From: Nannochloropsis oceanica
Taxonomy: Eukaryota; Sar; Eustigmatophyceae; Eustigmatales; Monodopsidaceae
Direction of reading: 5' to 3'
Assembly (NCBI GenBank): GCA_004519485.1
Contig: CP038122.1
Span: 496,001 to 560,000 of the forward strand
DNA length: 64,000 bases
Shown here in pieces: positions 1 to 10,631 of this stretch (position 1 is the stretch's first letter; the number at the start of each line of letters is the position of its first letter). The notes beneath the pieces were generated by a model. That model worked only from the letters and a program-made list of their open reading frames with translations, did not search any database and was not told where the DNA came from. Position numbers and translations under genes: made by a program.

Positions 1-1
1 G

Positions 2-1144
2 AGTGAAGGAGAGCAAAAAGGGCAGTCAAATAACAACGCGGCTGCGGCTGTCACAGTGAAGTGTGGCGGTCGGCCCCCTCCCTCCTCCTCCTCCTCCAAG
101 AAACGAAGGAAAGGGGAGTCAGGACGGTACGGTCAGGGGGCAGGGAAGGCACTCCCTCTTTCGGCTCCACACACCGGACCTACGAGCGGAGGAGGGGAGG
201 GGGGACGGACAAAGAGGAAGGACGGTGAGTCGGTTCTTTTGTCTGCGGCGGAACGGTATGCAGAGTGGAAGTCACAGGTGGTTATGGAGGAGGAGGAGGA
301 GGAGTGGGAGGAAAAGGGGGAGGGAGGGAGGGAGAGGAAGAGGAGAAGGAGTGCGGAGGAGGGGACAGGGATGCATTCATCGGATTGCTCGTCGTTGTCG
401 TCGTTGTCGTCATCGTCGGAGGAGGAGGAGGAGGAGGAGGAGGACGACGAGGTGGAGAAGAGAAAACCTTGTAGTATCACCCGATCTCGTCGGCGCAACC
501 GTCGCTCCCTCCCTCCTTCCCACCATTGCTCCTCCAGCCCCTCCTTCGCCTCTTCCCCTTCCCCCCCCCCCCCTCTCCCCCTCGTCCTCCTCTCTCAACC
601 CCCACCCACCTTCGCCATCGGTCTCAATCATTCCTCCTCCTCTGACCCCTCCCTCCCTCCCTCCCTCCCTCCCTACTTCACCTTCCGCGTCGGCCTTCCC
701 CGCTGCTGCCGTCGAGCGGTAAAACGTCTACAGACCTCTTGCTCGTTGGTGGTGGAGCTGAGGTATGCAGGGAAAGAGGGCGGGAGGGAGGGAGGGGAGG
801 GAGGGATCGAGCAGTCTTATCTAACGTTGCTTGAGGATCCCGTGCTGAGGCCGGGAGAGAGGGAATGGCTTGTCAAGGCCCGCATCACGGCGTTGAGTCG
901 GCAACATACCCGGAGGGCGTTTTCGTTGTGGGTGGATGTTAGTGCGTTTGAACAGCGGGAGCATGGCCTGTGTGTGTCGGGGGTGCAGACGTCGGCGGTG
1001 CGGACGGTGAAGGTGGGGAAGGGGGGAGGAGGAAAGGAGTCGGGGGGGAAGGAGGGGGCGAAGGCGGGAAGAGAAGGGATGCCGTTGAAGAGGCGATCGA
1101 TCGTCTTGACGCGAGGGCAAGTGAAGGATAAGAAGGCGGGCTAG
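2..1144 (+). CDS. unrecognised low-complexity protein, 5' end outside window
   Basis: The frame is open from base 2 to a TAG at 1142-1144 with no in-frame ATG before the window edge, so the start lies upstream or in an unseen exon. The first two thirds are Ser-, Glu- and Pro-rich: poly-Glu near 420-450 and poly-Ser near 400-420. The last third (about 740-1010) looks like a real folded block, with alternating hydrophobic residues around ARITALSRQHTRRAFSLWV and a basic tail. That block faintly resembles a short conserved segment I associate with some stramenopile regulatory proteins, but I cannot name the family. Composition changes sharply at GGGA tracts (780-805), so a short intron there is possible. 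No function is assigned. Confidence 0.5.
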   Translation, partial: SEGEQKGQSNNNAAAAVTVKCGGRPPPSSSSSKKRRKGESGRYGQGAGKALPLSAPHTGPTSGGGEGGRTKRKDGESVLLSAAERYAEWKSQVVMEEEEEEWEEKGEGGRERKRRRSAEEGTGMHSSDCSSLSSLSSSSEEEEEEEEDDEVEKRKPCSITRSRRRNRRSLPPSHHCSSSPSFASSPSPPPPLPLVLLSQPPPTFAIGLNHSSSSDPSLPPSLPPYFTFRVGLPRCCRRAVKRLQTSCSLVVELRYAGKEGGREGGEGGIEQSYLTLLEDPVLRPGEREWLVKARITALSRQHTRRAFSLWVDVSAFEQREHGLCVSGVQTSAVRTVKVGKGGGGKESGGKEGAKAGREGMPLKRRSIVLTRGQVKDKKAG

Positions 1145-2033
1145 AGAGAGAGAAGAGGGAGGGAAGGAGGGAGAGAGGGAGGAGGCAGAGGCGGAGAAGG
1201 AGGAGAAGGAGGAGAAGGAGGAGGAGGAGGAGGATGATGATGATGATGATGATGATGAAAACGTTGAAGTAGAAATAGAAGTAGTGGTCGTAACTGTAGT
1301 TTCTTATTACAAAACAAATGTAAAACAAGCACATATGATGTATGGTGGCTACTTCCGCTGGAACTGTTTTGACCACGAGTCCCCGTACTACGTCACACCG
1401 AATTGAGACAAGTGAGACAGTTCGATGTGAAGTAGTGTGGGGATAGGCGGACAAAGCAGTGCCAGCGGAAGCATTGTTTATGTTTCACATGCGTGAATTG
1501 CACATGAAGACAGCTAGAGAAGATGAGGAGGAGGAGGAGGAGGAGTAGGGAAGATAACAAGACAACAGAAGTCTCTCCGACATCCACGGACAGACAATAC
1601 GAGAAAGACCGAAGGAAATTTGACGAGAAGAAAGTCGCATATAAATTTGAATTCAAATCAAATTGAGTACAGACGCCCACCAACGTGTGGGATTTGGATT
1701 GTGTGGTAGGACACAACCCTTCAGTGTGGTAGGGGTCATACATTGAAATTCATACTTTTCTTCCCCGCCGGCCTTTATTATTGCTATTATTTTTATTCTT
1801 ATACCGCGAGATAGACAGTGCCTTGCTCAGTCTGTCGCCGTCTTCCGGAAATTTATTTATAACCTGTAGACACAGAGTGAGATCTCACCCGTGTGCTCAA
1901 GATGCTGACTCTGCCGGCGCGCCTTTCCGGTTTGAGGAATGCTTGTCTTGATGGTCTCAAAGATTTCATCTCCTCCGCCTCTCGATTTTCTGCTGCCTTG
2001 CTGCCTTCCTTGTCTTTGCCTCCGTCTCTTGCC
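1145..2033. other. intergenic, GGA and GAT repeats
   Basis: This stretch begins with GGA-rich sequence (1145-1232) and a run of about eight GAT units (1232-1258), probably 3' UTR of the preceding gene. From 1260 to 2033 it is of mixed composition with no recognisable reading frame. Confidence 0.5.
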
Positions 2034-2630
2034 TCATCGCCCCATGCCCCTACTCGCCTTCGGCTCCTCCGTAATCGCATATACCCACTTCGGTAGAGAA
2101 GGCGCAGAAACGTTCCCGCGCTGAGAAGGGGATAAAACGGAGAGATCTAGAGCCGACCCTGGTTTGGCGGGCCTTGGGAAGAGGTAGGCTTCCAATTGTC
2201 TGAGAATTTGACATGAAGTCATCGAATCGCTGTTACCATCCGCCTTTCTTTCTTCACAATTTTCGACGTACCCCATCATACCTTCTTCCTCTTCCTTCGT
2301 TTCCCCCTGTGCCTCACTTTCTGTAAGCGCAAAAGCATCTTCCACCGTGAAATCCTCGCTCAAGACCTCTCAGCCGCTGCCAATCTCGAAATGGATCGCA
2401 TATTCAGGCGACCGCTGTTGTAAGCCGCCTTCATTTCTTCAGAGCTTCCGTCATCTCCGTTTGCTTCCTCTTCCCCCTTCTCCGTTCCCTCCTTTGCGTC
2501 ACCCTTTGTGAACGGCAAATCACCATCCTTCATCGTGGAACCGTCGCCACCACCAACCGTTTTCTCGTCCCCCTCCTCGTCCCCACACTCGACCTGCCGC
2601 GTCTCCTCCTCATACAGGCCTTCCTAGATG
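2034..2630 (-). pseudogene. possible degenerate acidic gene with a tandem duplication
   Basis: Two minus-strand open stretches, one ending about 2370 and one ending at 2034, read as Glu/Asp/Lys-rich peptides. They resemble each other: one contains STMKDGDLPFTKGDAKEGTE and the other DFTVEDAFALTESEAQGETK, and the DNA aligns over about 80 bases. The two are in different frames, separated by stops, and neither begins with a convincing ATG. A possible splice acceptor (CATCTAG) precedes the upstream copy near 2628. The downstream copy ends in a Pro/Arg-rich tail. It could be a decayed host gene or two exons of an unrecognised gene. No function is inferred. Confidence 0.3.
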
Positions 2631-3216
2631 AGGCTCATGGTTTTCCCAGTTATTAAGATGCAGAGCACAGGCGGTGCTTCCCCATCGAGGTCGCTGTTAA
2701 TTGGACGACCGCCGCACTGGTACTTTGACGACCGCCGGCAGTGGGTATGAAGTGAAGTGTTGCTATTGCTGCTGGCTTGGACGACTGGGGGTCGGGCTGC
2801 CCGGGCGACAGCTCGCAAGGTGCGTGGTATGGTTGTGTCATCGTCCGTCCTGGGTTAAAGAAAGTGAAGGATAAACATGTAAATGTAAATGTGCCCGTAA
2901 TGAACTTGAATAGTTTAGCGATCGCTTGTCTGTTTTGAAGCGCCTCCCTCCCGCCCTTCCTTCGTCTGAATTTGAGCGCCCCGTTTCTTACGAGCTACAC
3001 ATATCTCATGCACCAACATCCCCCGCACAGTGCGAAACGATCGACCGAGCTGCGTGCCCTGCAGAGGGTCCTGTGGCAGAGTTTTGGGGACCTTTCTTCG
3101 CCATCTTTCTGCGCACTGGCCTCCTCACAACGGCAGAACAATAACAATCGATCGTAATACTGCCGCCGTGTGGCCGTCCCTATTTCCTCGCTTTGGTACC
3201 CGACAAGCCCAGGCAC

Positions 3217-5793
3217 ATGTCGACGACCAAGGGCATTCCGTTGACCTTCCCCTCTTGGCATGATCTGAATGTGAGCGCGGAGAAGGAGGGGGCGGACCAG
3301 GAGAATATGGACGACAACCGTGCTAGCAGAGGCAGCCACAGCAGTAGCAGCAGCGGTGGCAGCAGCACCAAGTCACCACCGTTTTCCGAAGAAAGCAGCA
3401 TCAGCAAGGTCAGTCTAAAAGAGGGCACATGTGACTGCGTGGTTTTTGCGAAAATCTAGTCCCTATTCTTTCTCCTCTCCTCCTATTCCACCATCGGCTT
3501 CCCCTCGTATGTAATGCCTAGAGGACGTCAGGTTGCATGCGATAGTTCTAGGTTTGTAAGACAGCTACGACAGAAAGAACTACTCCACCCTCATCCCTTC
3601 CTTTCTCTTTCTCTTCTCTCTGTTCCTCATTGTACAGTGCTCTCTCTCTCTCTCCCTGCCCAATTACACACACAATAAGCAGTCTCTTTCTCCCTCCTCC
3701 TCTTCCAGCGCTCCATCACCACCGTTCCGAATCAATCCGTGTCTCAATCGCCGCCTGGTGATCCTTCCTGCCTCCCTCCCGTCCTCCTCCTCCTCCTCCC
3801 TCTCCTCCCCCTCCTCCTTTTCCACTTGCCCTCCCCCATGGAAACTCGACGTTGACGCATTGGTCGTTAATAGTAACGAGACGTTCACTGACCGACAGGG
3901 AGTGAACATGTTCCTCTTTGATGCCGCAGGGCCCACACTCCCTTGGGACTGTCACTTGCACGGACGCGTCCGAACAGGCTCGGCAGTGCTGACAAGGGGG
4001 GGATTGATAAGCCCGAGATACGTCATCCATGCAGTCACGCCGCGGTGGAGTGTCAGGTCAGAAATGAAGATGGTGGGAAGGAGGTCTATATATAATAATA
4101 ATGTGTGTGTATGTGTGGATGGATATTTGTCCCTTCTCCTTGTTTCTGACCAACCTCCCTCTCTCCTTCTTTCCCTCTCTCCTTCTTTCCCTCTCTCCCT
4201 CTCTTCTCCATTCCTCAGGTACGGGATAGCGGCAGAGAACGCGCTTTACCAGTGCTACCGCGCCGCTCTATGGGGGGCATGGGAGGTGGGGAGGAGTACG
4301 GAGAGCAGCAGCGGCAACAACAGCAGCCCTTCCGCCTCCTCCCCCCCCCCCTCCTCCTCCTCCAAACTTATCAAAAGCATCTGCTTCACAGTCCTCTATC
4401 CCGCCCATAAGGGCTACCCCCCCCTCGACGCGGCCCATATCGCCTTGCGCACGACCCGACGGTTCATGGAACACTACCCGGAAGCGTTTGACCGGGTGCT
4501 CTTTTCTTTTTATTCGACTGGTACTACGGCTACTGCTGGTGGTGGTGGTGGTGAAGCAGCGGGAAGGAAAGGAGGGAGGACGAGGACGACTCCAAGGGAG
4601 ACGAACCACGTCAAGAGACCCGCCAGAGAGGAGGGGTGCGAGGATGAGGAGGGGGATGACGCGTCTCGTGCCTATCGGGCCTTCCTTCGGCTCCTCCCCC
4701 TCTATTTCCCCCGGACCGCGCAAGAAGAAGCCGCCTCTGCTCTCGCCCTTGCTGACCGAGAAACATCAATGAACGAATGGGGAGAACGCGTGATTGAAGA
4801 CCGGAAAATACGCGTGGGGTCCTTCCTCCCTTCGCCCTCCTCCTCCTCCTCCTCCTTTCCTCCCTCCTCATCCCCCTTCACCCGAGGCCCCAACTACACC
4901 TCTTCCTCTTCCCCTCTCCCTCCCTCTTCCTCTTCCTCCTCCTCCCCCTCTTCCTCCTCCTCCCCCCTTCCCTTTAAAAAAACCTTCTACCTCTCCTCCT
5001 CCGTCCGCCGTCGCCTCCCGCCCTACTCGGAGCTCGCCCTCCCTCCCTCCCTCCCTCCCTTCCACGCGTTCGTCCCTTGCCAGGACGCGCGACGCCGCCT
5101 GCTGGTGCGGGAGTTCTACTCCTCCCTTCCTCCCTCCCTTCAGGCCTCCTACAGACAGGCGGCTTACCGAGGGCAGGCCGAGAGGGAGGACTGGAGGGAG
5201 GAAGAGGCGGGAGACGGCGGCGGAGGAGGGGGAGGGATGGAAAGGGTGCTGAGTGTTTGGAGGGAGGGAGGGAGGGAGGGAGGGAGGGCGGTCCTTGTGT
5301 GGAACGCCCTGAATTTCCGGGAGTGGCTGCAAAAGGAGGAGAACGAGAAGGAGGAAGAGGGGGAGAGAGAAGGAGGGGGTGAAGAGCGGCTCCTGCTGTT
5401 CTTCGTCCGCCTTCTGGAGCGAGTTTACCTTCGGCCTTATTCCCTCCTCTACCTGGACGTGCCCCCTGACCCCTCTGCCCCCCCCCCTCCCTCCCTCCCT
5501 CCCTCCCCCCATCCCCTTTTCCGCGAAGCCGGCCTGCTCCTCTTGTCGTCAAGATATCACGCCAACCTCTCCTCCCTGCTCTTCTTACATGCCACATGGG
5601 CCCTCAAATCCAGTCTCTTCTCCCTCCCCCCCTCCCTCGCTTCCTCCCTCCCGCCCTCGTCCTCGTCCTCGTCCTCCCTTATGTCCTCCTCCTCCTCCTC
5701 TTTCCTTTCCTCCTCCTCCTTTGTGCCTCCCGCCTACCTACAAGGAAAGACGCATTTTTTCCATTCCCTTGCTCAGCTGCAGTCATTTTTGCG

Positions 5794-5862
<69 letters not shown>

Positions 5863-6457
5863 TAGTAGTAGTAGCAGCAGCACTTGCGGCTTGCCTCTAC
5901 CTGAGGGGTCAGGGAGGGAGGGAGGAAGGGAGGGAGGGAGGAAGGGAGGGAGGGAGGGAGGGATGGAGGTCTGGGAACGCATTCGGACGGCCGAGGCGGC
6001 TTATTGGAAACGAAGTAGGCAGGGCAAGAGCGGCCGGGAACCCACCCCCTCCTCCCTCCCTTCCTCCTCCTCCGCTGGCTCCCCCTCCTCCTCCTCCTCC
6101 TCTTCCTCTGCTGCTGCTGCTGGTGCTGCTGCTTCTTCTGCTGCTTCTGTTGGACGGGTGCGCCTTTCCCCTCCCGCTGCCGGTGGCACCATACCTTTCC
6201 CCTCTGGTGCTGCTGCTGCTGCTGCTGCTGCTACCACTGTCACCAGCAGACAGGCGGCCAACAGCAACCATGGGAATCCGTCCTCGTCGAGGAAGGGAGG
6301 GAGGGCGGGAAGGAGGGGGCGAGTGATGATCCTTCCCTCCCCTCCCGGGAGCCAGCGTGTGGACCGCTTTGCGTTCGCTTTTCCTCCCCCCAAGCATTCG
6401 AATGGCTTGCCCAATGTGGAGAGAGGAAGGGAGGGAGGAAGGGCAGGCAGAAGGCTG

Positions 6458-6490
<33 letters not shown>

Positions 6491-6781
6491 GGGAGGGGGA
6501 GGATGGATGTGGCACCGGCTGGAGCGTTTCTACCGCCAGCAGCGACAGCGACGAGCAGCAGCAACAGCAGCAACAGCAGCAACAGCAGCAACAGCAGCAA
6601 TCAGAAGCACGGAAAAACAACGGTTGCAGCGGCGCCTGCCGCTGGTACCGTCGGTGCTGCCGCCTCGCCCTCCTTCCCTTCCACTACCTCGCCCTCCCTC
6701 CCTTCGTCCAATTCGACGCATGGTCGGAAACTGGCATCGGCCGGGTCATGGCGTCAACGAATGATGAGAAGGGAGAGCTAG
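3217..6781 (+). CDS. GDAP2-like macro domain / CRAL-TRIO protein
   Basis: Three exons: 3217-3408, 3683-4056, 4219-6781; 1042 aa. The first ATG in frame is at 3217, followed by an FPSW motif like that near the N-terminus of animal GDAP2. A macro domain spans about residues 116-286 (DVDALVVNSNETFTD, ISPRYVIHAVTP, AAENALYQCYRAALW, AHIALRTTRRFMEHYPEAFD). Then come LLPLYFPRTAQEE and the IEDRKIRVGSF linker seen in GDAP2, and a divergent CRAL-TRIO (Sec14-like) domain at about 472-716 ending with LFLHATWALKSSLF and THFFHSLAQLQSFL. Animal and plant GDAP2 are about 500 aa; the extra length is Ser/Ala/Gly low complexity, including a long AGC-coded Ser run (5800-5880) and a tail of more than 300 residues. 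Macro domains bind ADP-ribose-type ligands and CRAL-TRIO domains bind lipids; the role here is not known. Intron 2 (4057-4218, 162 bp) has no stop in this frame. The intron 1 acceptor at 3683 was chosen because it keeps phase; 3680 is an alternative. Confidence 0.88.
3517..3551. repeat. core of a dispersed repeat, copy 1
   Basis: This 35-base block inside intron 1 of the GDAP2-like gene is identical to 62196-62230 and partly conserved near 52680-52700. Similarity extends to the left through a shared CCCCTCGTATG. Confidence 0.8.
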
Positions 6782-7659
6782 GAAGGAGAGGAAGGAGGAA
6801 GGGAGGGAGGGAGGGACACGCAGTCGATCGACGGAGCTGCAGGAGGGGGATTTATAAAAGGAAGAGGGAGGGAAGGTGGGCGAAGGGAAGGAGGAAGGAC
6901 GGAAGTCTTGTGAGAGGGTGTATGCATATCAGGAAGTCAAAGTTGTTTATGTCGAGAAAAATGGAGGTCAAAATAAGCCCCAGAAAAGTATAAAATGTCG
7001 GAAGAAAAGGGAGGAAGAGAGAGAGCGAGGGAGAGGGGACACAGTACAGCGAGAGAGAGAAAAAGAGAGGAAGGAGCGGTTGGAGGAGGGGGAGAGGAGG
7101 GGGGCATGGCATCTTACGTTCGTTTCCGTCCCTCCCCTTGGCAATACACATGATGGCTTCAGGAGAGAGGAATAAATGAAAGGGAAAAAAGGAACGAGAC
7201 GCATTTTACAAGTTTTTTTTTCTTCCCATGTGTCGTTTTATTCTCTTCTTCTATTTCAATGCCTTCTTCTTGTTCTTCTTCATCATCTTCTTCTTCTTCT
7301 TCTTCTTCTACCTGCTGTTGCTGTTGCTACAGTTGCCGTTGCTGCAGCTGCTGTCGTGTGTGCATTTCCGTTGTCTTGTCGTTAAACCGTGCTTATTATT
7401 TATCGCTCCTGCTCCTGCCTCTTGACATCCCTCCACCAGTTAAAAAAACGCATCCCGTTAAAGGAAACGATTCCCGTTACGTACTGTCTTTGCCACCTCT
7501 TCTCATTCCCTCCCTCCCTCCATCCTTCCCTCCCTTCCTCTTTACTTTCCTAAACCCTCCTTCCCTCCCTTCCTCCCTCCGACGCACCAATATTAGGTGG
7601 CTTTCATTTTATATGACACAAGTCCGGAATCCCCTCCTCCCTCCCTCCCTCCCTCCTCC
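6782..7659. other. convergent intergenic region / 3' UTRs
   Basis: This lies between the stops of the GDAP2-like (+) and START (-) genes. It is GGA/GAGA-rich up to about 7100, with an AATAAA at about 7170 on the plus strand that may serve the GDAP2-like transcript. T- and TTC-rich sequence (7210-7330) follows. The open frames here are repeat-driven; I see no gene. Confidence 0.5.
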
Positions 7660-9805
7660 CTATACAGACGGAGGGCCATCCCCGGCAGCTGATGCGTACT
7701 TCCCTCCCCCTCCTCCTCCAAAACCGGCCTCGCCCTCCTTCAACACCTCCTTTGGTTGCCCCCGTGTGCGTTGCGCGGCCTTCTCGACCAAATTGTGGAA
7801 CTCTACAGGCCTGAGGGGAGGGAGGGAGGGAGGGAGGGAGGGGACGGGGAAATGTTGGGGTGCTTATTTTGTACGCCTTCAAAAAGTTGAAAGGGAGGGA
7901 GCAAAGGAGGGAGGGTGGAAGGGAGGGAGGGAAAGAGGGAGGAACGGTAACTTCATGCCTCTCTTCTTCTTCTCCACACAGGGGAGGAACCAAGAACGAA
8001 CGGGAGGAAGGGAGGGAGGAAGGGAGGGAGGAAGGGAGGGAGGGAGGAAGGGAGGGAGGGTCCTACCCGCGTGCACAAAGTTTGTTGACCAAAAAGGGTG
8101 GGACGAGACCCCCGGGATTTATGTGCGCAATGGTGGTAAAAACACACTTGTTAGGGTGCGTGGGCACCGGCTGGATGATGCTGGCGCCCATCAGAACCTC
8201 GGCACGGACGTATCTGGAAAAGAGGGGAGGGAGGGAGGGAGCGAGAGACGGAGGGAGGGTGCGTGTGGTTATGAGAATGTACGAGGGAAAGAGGGAGGGA
8301 GGGAGTGAGGGAAGGAGGAAGGGAGGGACTCACTTATCGCTGGGGGGGGCCTCCGGGTGGGAGGCGGCGCGATTGAGGACAATTATGGTGCCATCGGCGT
8401 GCTTGCGGTAATGGACGTAGGTGCAATAATCCCGTGGCTTAAAGCAGAAGATGGAGGGAGAGGAGGCCCACACCACTTTGGTCATGTTGTTCACCTGCAG
8501 GGAGGGAGGGAGGAAGGAAGGAAGGAAGGGAGAGAGGGATGGAGGGATGGAGGGATGGAGGGAGGGGTAAGAGGATGGTTGCAACAATTATGGAGGTCCT
8601 GATTCTTACCAAAACCGTTTTTCAAGAGAAAAAAAGAAGAAAGGAAAGGAGGGAGGGAGGGAGGGAGGGAGGGAAAGGGGGAGGGAGAGAGGGCGGGAGG
8701 GAGGGAGGGAAGGAGTGCCGGTACGCACATGTTCTAAATCCCGTCCCTCGGCGAAGTACTTGTTGTATTCCGCCACACGGGTGTTGCCTTCGAAGAGCTC
8801 GGCCACCTCGAGGCAAGAGGCTTCTAGAACACCACTGGCCCGGACACAGCAGAACTTGCTCATCACGCCGTTGAGCGCAGGCATGAACTTTCGGTGGACT
8901 GTGATGCCGCGACGGTGGGTGACATGCTCCCATCCATGAGCCTCCGTCTCGTCCATAACAGACATGACCCTAAGGGGAAGGAAGGAAGAAAGGGAGGGAG
9001 GGAGGGAGGGGGGGAGGGAGGGAAGATGATGAGGACGGAGGATTGGGAGGGGAGGGAGGGAGGGAGGTAGGGAAGATGATGAGGACGGAGGATTGGGAGG
9101 GGAGGGAGGGAGGGAGGGAGGGAAGATGATGAGGACGGAGGATTGGGAGGGGAGGGAGGGAGGGAGGGAGGCGAGCGTACTTTTCGAGGAGATGTTCATT
9201 GGCTGCTTCGACGTGTTGCTCCCCTGTCCCAAAAGCAGCTCCTGCCATCTCCTTGGCTTTGTTGAGTCGATCTTTAACATTATCTAACATGTCCTGTCTT
9301 TGTTTGTTTAAGTCTTGGTAGGCTTGTCGCATCTTGTCCCCTGCGTTGGGGGAGGAAGGGAAAGTGGAGGACGCTCCTGTCGTTGGCGCGGGAGAAGAGG
9401 AAGCCGAGGCAGCAGCAGTGGCGGAGGATGCCGACGCGGAAGCGGGGAGAATGGAGAAGGGCTGGGGAGGAAGCAGGAGAAAGGCGGAGATAAGAAGGGC
9501 TTTATGCCACAGAGGACATGTTCCTGTGGTGGGAGGGAGGGAGGGAGGGAGGGAGTGGTAAGCAAGGGTTGAGGGAAAGAGCGACAATCCTGAAACGTCC
9601 TACATTTTATTCTAAACGAGCAGGGCACATGCCGAGAAGGATGGATGGCAGGGAGATTGCACGGACAAAGACGAGACGAGTGCAAGGACTGGAGAGTGAG
9701 GTCTCTTTCCTCACTTCAACAGCCCATCCCCTTCATCCCTCCCCTCTCTATGGCACACATACCTTGATACCGTCCCATATGAGGTGATAATGAAAGCGGA
9801 GACAT
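7660..9805 (-). CDS. START-domain lipid-transfer protein
   Basis: Six exons on the minus strand: 9763-9805, 9181-9523, 8729-8969, 8334-8494, 8067-8213, 7660-7810; phases agree throughout, 361 aa. The N-terminus (CPLWHKALLISAFLLLPP) is hydrophobic and could be a signal anchor or targeting sequence, followed by an Ala/Ser/Pro linker and a short helix (KMRQAYQDLNKQRQDMLDNV). The START domain runs from about residue 130 to 330: MDETEAHGWEHVTHRRGITV, ALNGVMSKFCCVRASGVLEA, VVWASSPSIFCFKPRDYCTY, then GASIIQPVPTHPNKCVFTTI and LVPPFLVNKLC, which match the conserved C-terminal half of the domain. START domains carry a lipid or sterol in a hydrophobic pocket; the ligand cannot be read from sequence. Start chosen: the ATG at 9805 is the only one whose exon ends on a good donor (GTATGT) in the right phase. 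Regulation not visible. Confidence 0.85.
9015..9172. repeat. intronic minisatellite, about 50 bp x 3
   Basis: Three near-identical units containing GGAAGATGATGAGGACGGAG and a GGGA tail lie in intron 2 of the START gene (8970-9180). Confidence 0.9.
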
Positions 9806-10631
9806 TGCTCAAGTACAGCGATGCTCGTGGCAGTGACACTGGATTTTGCTTGCACGGCCTGCGTACTGTAAGAGCAAGGCGGAAGGCGTTTTTTGCGAGC
9901 GGTTTGGAGGCGAGGAGAGGCGGACTTGTCGCTTGGGATATGCCGATTCTATGCAGAGGTGTGCGTGGGCTGTGGAAAAGAGGTGTAAGATTATAATGGT
10001 GGTAAGACAACGACGACAGGGGGGTGTCACGTCAAGGTCGATCAGAAGTAGGGCAAGTGGAGGTTGGGGCACAGCGTTTCGTAGCGAGGGCTTGTCACTG
10101 GCTGCGGCAGCGAGCTTGGCAACAAAAAGGCATCGTCAAGAGGATTGAGCACGTAAGGAGTGTGCTATAAATGCTGAAAGAGGCACGAGCCTGGATGCGG
10201 GGCTATACGCCGGGCAGCCTGGCAGGGGAGACATCTATGGTGTAATGCGTATGACGACCCCTCTTTCGCCCAAGAAAATTCAGTCCCCGAGTAAAGAGTC
10301 AAGGATCACTGAAAACAAAAAACACGACAACAAGCAGGCCAGAGACTGGTCGCATTGAATGGACGCAATAGGGATGGGGTGGGTGGCGAACACGAAAGTG
10401 TCAATGGCCAACGCCGGCTTCGACCCCCCTCTCCAATGGCAGGTCCATGGCCCATCCATTCCCATCACAGGCAACGAACGACGACGAAAATAACAAAGCT
10501 ATCGTTCCCCTCATTATCAATAACTTTTTGGCCCTTCTGCTCTTCATGTATGGTTTCTTTTTCCAGGCTCTGTACATTTCTCCCTGTTCTCTTTCCATCT
10601 CTCTCAACCCTCGGCATGCCTCCTACCCCTC
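9806..10631. other. intergenic, nothing recognised
   Basis: Mixed composition, low in GGGA repeats. Open frames of up to 100 aa (such as 9846-10148 +) have no recognisable motif or splice partner. It must hold the START gene promoter and the 3' UTR of the proteasome-like gene. Confidence 0.4.

Noticed and set aside
5909-6397. Long frames reading GREGG or PSLPP on both strands, here and throughout
   Set aside because: They arise because GGGA and CCCT repeats contain no stops in any frame; they overlap better-supported exons and carry no domain.
6240-6620. Minus-strand frame with long Cys runs
   Set aside because: It is the antisense of Ser/Ala/Gln-coding triplet repeats in the GDAP2-like gene.
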